35,000 bases of DNA from Chromera velia. Taxonomy: Eukaryota; Sar; Chromeraceae. Positions 28,780 to 35,000 of this stretch are shown here, piece by piece (the stretch's first letter is position 1; every line of letters starts with the position of its first letter). The notes under the pieces are model-generated. The model ran no database searches, was not told the DNA's origin, and saw only the letters and a program-made list of their open reading frames with translations. Both the position numbers and the translations under genes were made by a program. The stretch covers positions 7,501 through 42,500 of the forward strand of contig JAHBMJ010000452.1 of NCBI GenBank assembly GCA_018398765.1, in the 5' to 3' direction.

Positions 28780-31570
28780 TCTATCGGTCCATCTGTCGAT
28801 CTATCTGTCACTGTGGAAGGAAGAACTTCAAGACTCCAAAGGCCAGAGGAAATGAAATGACGACCCAAGCAGACGCGACGCTGGACTGAGAAGTACTAGC
28901 CGGTGAAGAACCAAAGACGTAGAGCCCAGAGTGGGCCAACCCCCTCCTTGCGTAGGCAGCGCTGTGCGCCTCATGCATAACATGAAGAGAGACTGCTTTC
29001 GGGAGGGGGACAGAAAGTGCAATGGGGAAACGACTTTGAAGAGAGTTTGCAGTCTGTCTCTCACCCTTTGCCGGTATCACACTGTCTGCCAGGAGAGGCA
29101 GAAAGACATACAAAGTTCGGGGAACCGGGAAAGTTCTTCAAGAAAGGTCGCAGAGAAAAGAAAGAGGCAGTCGCGAGAGACTTCGGTCTCTGAAACAGGG
29201 GAGTCCAACAATTTCGCTTCGGCGACGCGACGCCTCAGGGAAGAGAAGGAAAGGTGATGGAGAAGGTGGTCGAAGGAAAATAAAGAAAGAAAGAAATCAG
29301 AAAGGTCCTTCAACGTGACGCATGGAAAGAAGAGAGAGTCACGGGCCGGTCGAAAAGAAATTGTAGAGAACCAGTTAGATGCTTATAGTGCTTCCAGCAG
29401 GAATGGGGAAATCTTGCTGAAGTGAGGGTGACTTCAAAGAAAGGAAGCCTCTCTATCCGCTAGTCGCTGAATGGCCCCAAGCGTTTCGAAAACCCGAAGG
29501 TTCATGATGATCAACATAAGAGAACAAAGGACACAAGATTTTAAAGAAAGGAAGAAGAAGAGAAAAGAAAACTGGAAGGTGTCCAAGAAGCTAATATCCG
29601 GAAGGCCGGAGCGACAAGCCAGCAGAGACCCTGGAAGAGGGGGTTCAAAGAAAGCAGTGAGAAGAGAATTGCATGCAGAGGGGAAAGGAGCGTATTGTTT
29701 GCGTGTCCACCCATCTGTCCACCCGCCAGGACAGACACAGAGACAGAACGCTCGGAGGCCGAGGAACACTGAAAAGTGAGTCATGCAGACACCACATGTA
29801 AGAAAAGGAAAAGAGGAAGAGAGACGGAACAGAACCGCTTGCGTGCATCACCTCTGATTGGAACAAGAGACACGAGATTTCAAAGAAAGGAAGAAGAAGA
29901 GAAAAGAAAGCTGGAAGGTGTCCAAGAAGCCAATATCTGGAAGGCTGGAGCGACAAGCCAGCAGAGACCCTGGAAGAGGGGGTTCAAAGAAAGCAGTGAG
30001 AAGAGAACTGCATGCAGAGGGGAAAGGAGCGTATTGTTTGCGTGTCCACCCATCTGTCCACCCACCAGGACAGACACAGAGACAGAACGCTCGGAGGCCG
30101 AAGAACACTGAAAAGTGAGTCATGCAGACACCACATGCAAGAAAAGGAAAAGAGGAAGAGAGACGGAACAGAACCGCTTGCGTGCATCACCTCTGATTTT
30201 TTCATTCTATCCCTTGACTTATCTTCTTTACTTGCATGTATGCTTAATATATTGACGTCTCTCTTGTCGATGGGCAGAAGAGAGATTGCGGGATATTGCG
30301 GGGTGTTGGCCAAGGCAAACGGAACTGGGGGCCAAATCCGCATTCGGTGTGTGCATATGAGGGCCGGTGCATGTGAGGAAAGAAAGGGAAAGAACAGTAA
30401 AGAGACAGAGAGAGAAGCACCCAAACTGAAGATTCGTCATACAAGTGACAAGAGAAGAGAAAAACCTATTGAGTCTTGTTTCTTGTTGAATCGATATTGA
30501 CCTCTTTCTTTTCATGTTCATGTATGTTGTTAGCTTCCCTCCCCTGCGGCCGCAGTCAAGGAGGAGCAGCGATTATAAATGCCGGAAGGCTACAGGCGCC
30601 CAGGCCGGGCTTGCTCTGAAGAATGGATGAAAACAAAAGGAAGAGCAAGAAAAGAGAAAACTCGAAACGTAGCAGAAATGGAAGCAAGAGAGGAAACGAC
30701 AAAGAAGCAAAGACAAACAAACTCAACACAGATACAAATAGAAGATGGACCACCGTTGAGCAAGAAGGGAAAGAAACAGAGAGGAAGGGAGGAAAGGCAA
30801 GGGAGAGAATACGAGACGGAACAAATAAGGAAGAAATAGACTCGGAGAGAGAGAGACACCGCAAACAAAGATGAATGGAAAAGAAGGGCATGGAACTTTA
30901 AGGAAAAGATAGAGAGAGACTGAGAGAAAAGGAATTAAGCCAGGTGAGACAGAGAAGCGCATACATGAAAACTTGCCCTTCGAAAAACAGCGATGCCTTG
31001 TTTTCTCCCCACGTCGGACTTTGTATTCATAGAATGAACCCAAGACTGCTTTCGGGAGAGAATGAACATGTAGGGCTGGAGATCACTTTGAAAAAGAGCG
31101 AATGCAGTCCGAACTTTTCCCCCGTTGCCGGCATCAAAGCAAAAGAAAGAAGACAAGCCAGACAAGGGCAGAACCAGACAATGCGCAGATTCTCGAACCA
31201 ACTAAACGGAACGATGAGAGGGAGAAAGGAAAGTCTTCTGTGAGGGCATGCCAGTAGAAGCCTGAGAAGATGGCAGAGCAGGTAGGAGGTGCTTGCACTG
31301 TGAGAAGAAAAGAAGAAACGAGTTGGAGAAAGGAAGATGTACTGTTGACCGACCCAGAAGTGAGAAGACAGAAGAGAACTGAGGAGAGAAGAGAGAGAGA
31401 GAGAGAGAGCAGGGAAGTAAAAAGATTGAGAACGATGAGCTCCAAGCGTACACGCAAAGCCAAAGGAGAAAAGGAGAGAGAATAAAAAGAAAAAGAGAAG
31501 GGAGAAAGACAAAAAGAAGAGGATTGAGTTAAGCTAAAAATGATGGAAAAATGAAGTGAAGAAGAAATAT
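28780..31570 (+). repeat. Purine-rich stretch of about 2.8 kb
   Basis: The plus strand is strongly enriched in A and G for most of this span (AGAAAGGAAG, GAGAGAGAGA). Many frames stay open on both strands for this reason. Two parts, about 28960-29090 and about 31010-31140, share diverged motifs (AGACTGCTTTCGGGAG and ACTTTGAARARAG), so an older duplication is likely. No gene is supported. Confidence 0.6.
29522..30199 (+). repeat. 339-bp tandem duplication
   Basis: Units 29522-29860 and 29861-30199 align end to end without gaps. I count 12 differences, all transitions. The frame 29471-29779 and its counterpart 29858-30118 reflect this duplication, not two genes. Confidence 0.92.
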
Positions 31571-32060
31571 AGAAGGGAGAGCAACAATCAGAAGCGTGTG
31601 TATGGAAAAGTTGTTTGTTCGATTCTCACCTCACGTCTTTTTACAATTTGCACCAATTAACCGCCTGTCTTCGTCTTTGGATTTGTGTCTATACGCATGA
31701 ATGACCGTTTCTCGAATGTCAGCTTGATGGCCTTTGGTTTGGAAGCCGCATCCATACTAAAGGGGCGGACCATCTCGCAAACCCGTGATGAATGAATGAA
31801 GGAAAGGACGAAAATGAACTTTCTTGATATTTCATACGTTCGATCTTCTTCTGTATTCTTTGTTTCTCTCAGCGCATCTTCGTGTCATGTATCCGACGGA
31901 ATGCAAACTGTCGGGGAGTCTTTGATTGCCGGTATAGGTGGCTGGAATCATTGAGATGAAGTAGAAATGGTGCGCATGCAGGTATAAAATGAGGAAAGCG
32001 TGAATGAAGACTTCGTTCCTGAATTTGTTCGGAACGAACGAACTTGTGGGGGTGAGTGGT
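31571..32060. other. Spacer, one weak exon-like stretch
   Basis: After a pyrimidine tract ending CTCTCAG at about 31873 there is a 28-codon frame beginning RIFVSCIRRNANCRGVFDC and ending at TGA. No partner exon was found. Otherwise nothing is recognised. Confidence 0.3.
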
Positions 32061-32569
32061 TGTTATGGATTGTCCCATGTGCAGAGAGAGAGAGAAATAT
32101 AGGAAGTCTTTAAGAGTACATCACAGTTGTAAGCAGAAGGGAACACGTGAGCAGAGCGAGCGTATGTTACAGCACGTTATGTGCATTTGGTGCACCAGAG
32201 AAGCCGAGTTAGGCAGAACTCATCTTCTGCGCGCATGCCGAGCGAACTGGCTGAATTAATACAGAACTAGAAAGATGTCCCCAACCGGATCTCCGTCGCG
32301 CATGCATATTGCAATACAGAGAGACGCATTGAATGCAAAGCTTGCATGCATTACAATACAGATCAATACATAAGAGGCTGGCTTGATTGAGCTTGCTACT
32401 GAAAGACTCTGATCAGGAGGTCCGACTGGTAGGTACGTCTTAGGACAGGCTCTCATCCTGTACGTAGAGCAGACTATACAGACGCAGACACTAAAGTTAA
32501 GATCTGTCCAAGAAGATCCAGGAAGTCTATATACGCTAGCCGGTTTGGAGGAAGGACAGATCTGAACAC
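32061..32569 (+). repeat. 509-bp repeat, copy B, uninterrupted
   Basis: Starts TGTTATGGATTGTCCC and ends AGATCTGAACAC. It serves as the empty site for the 27704-28365 insertion. It is followed at once by CACCCCAATGCCGAAT, whose reverse complement (ATTCGGCATTGGGG) stands immediately before the module at 17565, so these families share junction sequence. Confidence 0.9.
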
Positions 32570-33093
32570 CACCCCAATGCCGAATACCAAGTAAAATTAT
32601 TGATTTTAATATTTTTAGTACAATTAAAATAAATTTAATTTGAATTTAATTGAGCTACAGGAAGCCCGTGAAAGCCGGTGACCCACCACTTAGGGTCAGT
32701 TTTAGACTCTGGCCAACCCAGAACGGTGCATAATATGCAAAGTTCGTTTCTAAACCTAGCCCATTGCCATGCCAGTTACATATCAGTCTTATGCAGACAA
32801 GACAACACGAAATTCTAGACAAAATATCGATTCCAAGTTCACAGTGTCAGTGTCTGGTAACAGATAGATATAGCGGGAAGGCTTAGTGCGGAACCTATCA
32901 ATCAATCATCAGTCAATCAGCTAAAGAAAACTTGTCAGTCCTGTCTCTGAATAAGATTCGCGTGACCGATCTGTCGTTCTTCCTCCTTGCAACCTGTGCG
33001 ATGTCTCGACCTGTCTCGACCTGACACTCGTATGCTCAGGAACTGCAACGCCGAGTCGGACGTCATCATGACTCGCGCGGCCCCAGTGTGGAC
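32570..33093. other. Spacer, AT-rich then mixed
   Basis: AT-rich to about 32650, then unique-looking sequence. No gene or repeat recognised. Confidence 0.4.
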
Positions 33094-33545
33094 CTAATTG
33101 TACGCCCAGTCAAAGGTTTGAGTCCCAGGTCCCTCTCCAACAGTCATCATGGACTTGAGGATGGTCTGCTGCAGGGAGGGGTCCAACTCGCTGGGGATCG
33201 GCTTGAGCGGCTCGGCCTCGACGTAGTCCTTCTTCTCCTCCAGAGGGAGTCCGAAGACCTCGGTTTCACTCTCGATGATCTACTCCTCAAGTGCGTTTTC
33301 CACCATACAGAGAGGGGTCGCCGAGTGGATAAGCGTAGGGGGGGAGGTAGTTGAAGTAGAGGTACGAGCCCCTCCCCACTGGCTGCACCAGCACCGGCGG
33401 GAACACCACCTGCACCGGCTGCAACCCCAGCAGCGGCAAGGGGATCCTCTAACTCCGGAGCGCCCGTTTCGGGCACAAGGACTGGGTGTAGGGGGCCAGT
33501 GGGTAGAGGAGCGTCGAACTTGACTTCGAGCTCTCTCAAGGCTGC
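33094..33545 (-). pseudogene. Broken minus-strand gene exon, family unknown
   Basis: After an acceptor-like TGCACACAG the minus strand reads ALRELEVKFDAPLPTGPLHP, VLVPETGAPELEDPLAAAG and a Gly/Ala/Val-rich stretch. Near the GGGGAGGGG at about 33370 the protein-like frame moves by one base into SYLYFNYLPPYAYPLGDPSL. A second one-base shift near the AAAA at about 33298 leads to ENALEE, a TAG at 33282-33280, then IIESETEVFGLPLEEKKDY, EAEPLKPIPSELDPSLQQTI and a stop at 33094. Both shifts lie at homopolymers and the TAG is one transition from CAG. Three lesions in 450 bp suggest a pseudogene, although base errors at the homopolymers cannot be excluded. The Pro/Gly-rich first part and acidic second part match no family I know. 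Confidence 0.5.
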
Positions 33546-34463
33546 CTGTGTGCAGGATGTGCGGATTGTATGCCAATGCCTGCATGCCCCCGCAGCCCGC
33601 GCGCGGTCCGTAACCGATATGCCATGAATAGCCATGAAGCTGATTGGGGTATCGCGAATCGTGATATCAGTCTGACCCTAGGTCTGACCCGTAGTCTGTC
33701 CCTAAGTCTGACTCATACATAAGATAATGAAAGATAATGATAATGATAATCAAATTATTTGAAATAATTATTTGGTGAAATATCATCAAATATCTTAAAA
33801 TATCTTGAAATATTACAAATATCCCTAAATATCTTCAAATATCTGGATGTTTACATATTTCATAATCAAATATCTTGGATATACAGATATTTCAGTTTGT
33901 CATTCCTCATAGATGTGGGGCCTAGGTCGAGGGATCGAATCTATACAAAAAATACTAGGTTGGCCTGAGCTTATATGGCTCACCGGCTTTAACCTTATAC
34001 ATCATATCACATCACATCATTCTCTCTCATTCTTATTCTCATAATTATAGACTATTCAGCTAGCTATGTTCCTAGCTATATTCAGTGATTGATTTGGATA
34101 AGACTATAGGCTAGACTATAGGCGTACTGGTATAGTAGTTTGGTGCTATTTGGTAGTAAATTGGTACATAATAATATAATCTCGGTCATAAGTGATTTAG
34201 GGGTGCCCTAAAGCATTGTCGCCGCAGTGTCGCACGCCGTTTTGTCTTATAGCTGCAGATGTAAACCATGCAATATTTTTTTATAAACATCTTTTATATA
34301 AAAGCTGCATGGAGGCTTTGATTTGAGAGCATTTTTTGTTTAAAAATGTTGAAAACGTTTCACAAAGTTCTGCGAACCCAAAGTACGGTCTGACAATGAC
34401 TTTCGAATCTTTCATTGAATAGACCAGTGGGCTAGCCAGTGGGCTCAATCGCTCAACTGACAG
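33546..34463. other. AT-rich spacer with ATATCTT repeats
   Basis: 33655-33720 has repeated TCTGACCC-like motifs. 33720-33900 has degenerate repeats of AAATATCTT with a period of about 12-13. 34090-34140 has ACTATAGGCTAGACTATAGG. No gene is supported. Confidence 0.55.
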
Positions 34464-34576
34464 CTGACGATCCCGGCGATCTGGCCGGCTTGAAGTTTGA
34501 ATTGAAATCTCTTTCCCTCATCGAAGAATCTTTTCTTGATTCCTTCTTCTCTCCGGTGGCCTCTCCTTCTCCTTAA
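34464..34576 (+). CDS. Possible terminal exon, very weak
   Basis: After CAACTGACAG the plus strand reads DDPGDLAGLKFELKSLSLIE, then ESFLDSFFSPVASPSP and TAA at 34574-34576. Composition is protein-like with acidic and leucine residues, but no upstream exon was found. The opposite strand is also open from 34678 to 34445. Unrecognised. Confidence 0.2.
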
Positions 34577-35000
34577 CGAATACTCATACAGTTTTGAACC
34601 TATATCGATGAACGTTTGCAAAACGCAAGTTTCACGAAGTGAAAAAGACCTTCCCAAAAGTGCCAGATTCCGGAGCACAGATCGACAAAACGAGAGTATG
34701 ATTAAAAAGCATGCAGTCTAAGTCGGTTGCAAATCGTCCAACCAGTAAAGCAACAAACACACATCGACTGACTGAACAAAACGAGCAGCAGAAGACTACC
34801 GCCGCAACAGGACAGACGCTCCTTCCTCTTTTTTCTCTCGGCCATGCAGCCAAGCTTTCCTCTGTCTACCTAACTTTTTTTGTACAAAACCGGGGAGGGA
34901 GGGAACAGCTTGGGGAAGAGGGCAGAGGGAAGAGGGAACAGAAGCGACGGGTCTCTGAAAGAAAAGGGGAGAAAATGAAGAAAATGAGGGCAAGACCAAA
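34577..35000. other. Right margin, no supported gene
   Basis: Mixed sequence becoming purine-rich at the end. Short open frames on the minus strand show no motif or splice context. Confidence 0.35.

Noticed and set aside
28808-29113. Minus-strand 101-codon frame as a membrane protein
   Set aside because: Leu/Phe/Ser content follows from the purine-rich plus strand; no conserved features.
29471-30118. Pair of similar plus-strand frames as duplicated genes
   Set aside because: They mirror the 339-bp tandem duplication in purine-rich DNA; no start context, splice sites or domain.
33925-33945. GGGATCGAATC as a tRNA B box
   Set aside because: No matching A box or cloverleaf could be formed around it.

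Overview
This is eukaryotic nuclear DNA, probably from a unicellular alga with a complex red-derived plastid; a chromerid such as Chromera is my guess, not something the sequence proves. The reasons are GT-AG introns of about 70-600 bp splitting short exons, long repeat-filled intergenic DNA with no bacterial-style operons, and a protein whose N-terminus combines a signal peptide with an Ala-Ala-Phe transit-peptide start. No rRNA, tRNA, CRISPR array or intact transposase gene was found.

Layout. 1-2.1 kb: a 59-bp satellite (about 29 copies) after a short AT-rich lead. 2.1-3.9 kb: AT-rich spacer. 3.9-7.0 kb: one (possibly two) minus-strand multi-exon gene for an unrecognised secreted cysteine-rich protein; one intron holds a perfect 68-bp palindrome. 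7.0-16.2 kb: repeats, including a 28-bp array, a ~105-bp array and a ~150-bp array. The last is interrupted by a 4.05-kb segment with 47-bp terminal inverted repeats, itself carrying a foldback element, a 30-G run and long CCTT tracts. 16.3-17.6 kb: short direct and dispersed repeats. 17.85-18.5 kb: a decayed intronless gene on the minus strand. 18.8-19.2 kb: a likely two-exon remnant with a CxxC motif.

20.07-26.28 kb holds the best gene: twelve supported exons encoding about 639 residues of an M16 (insulysin/pitrilysin-type) peptidase homologue with plastid targeting and a membrane segment. It covers only one half of a normal insulysin and apparently lacks the HxxEH zinc site. A GC-rich CpG island lies about 250 bp upstream.

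26.3-35 kb is mostly repeats and spacer: two copies of a 509-bp repeat, one interrupted by a 662-bp TIR element so that the other copy is its empty site; a 339-bp tandem duplication; a 2.8-kb purine-rich stretch; a broken minus-strand gene at 33.1-33.5 kb; and a weak exon candidate near 34.5 kb.

Three themes recur. Most recognised introns have short tandem repeats directly at the donor or acceptor. Repeat copies differ almost only by transitions. Both broken genes carry a nonsense codon that a single C-to-T change could explain. Together these suggest methylation-linked deamination acting on a repeat-rich genome. Nothing in the window shows its genes acting as one pathway.
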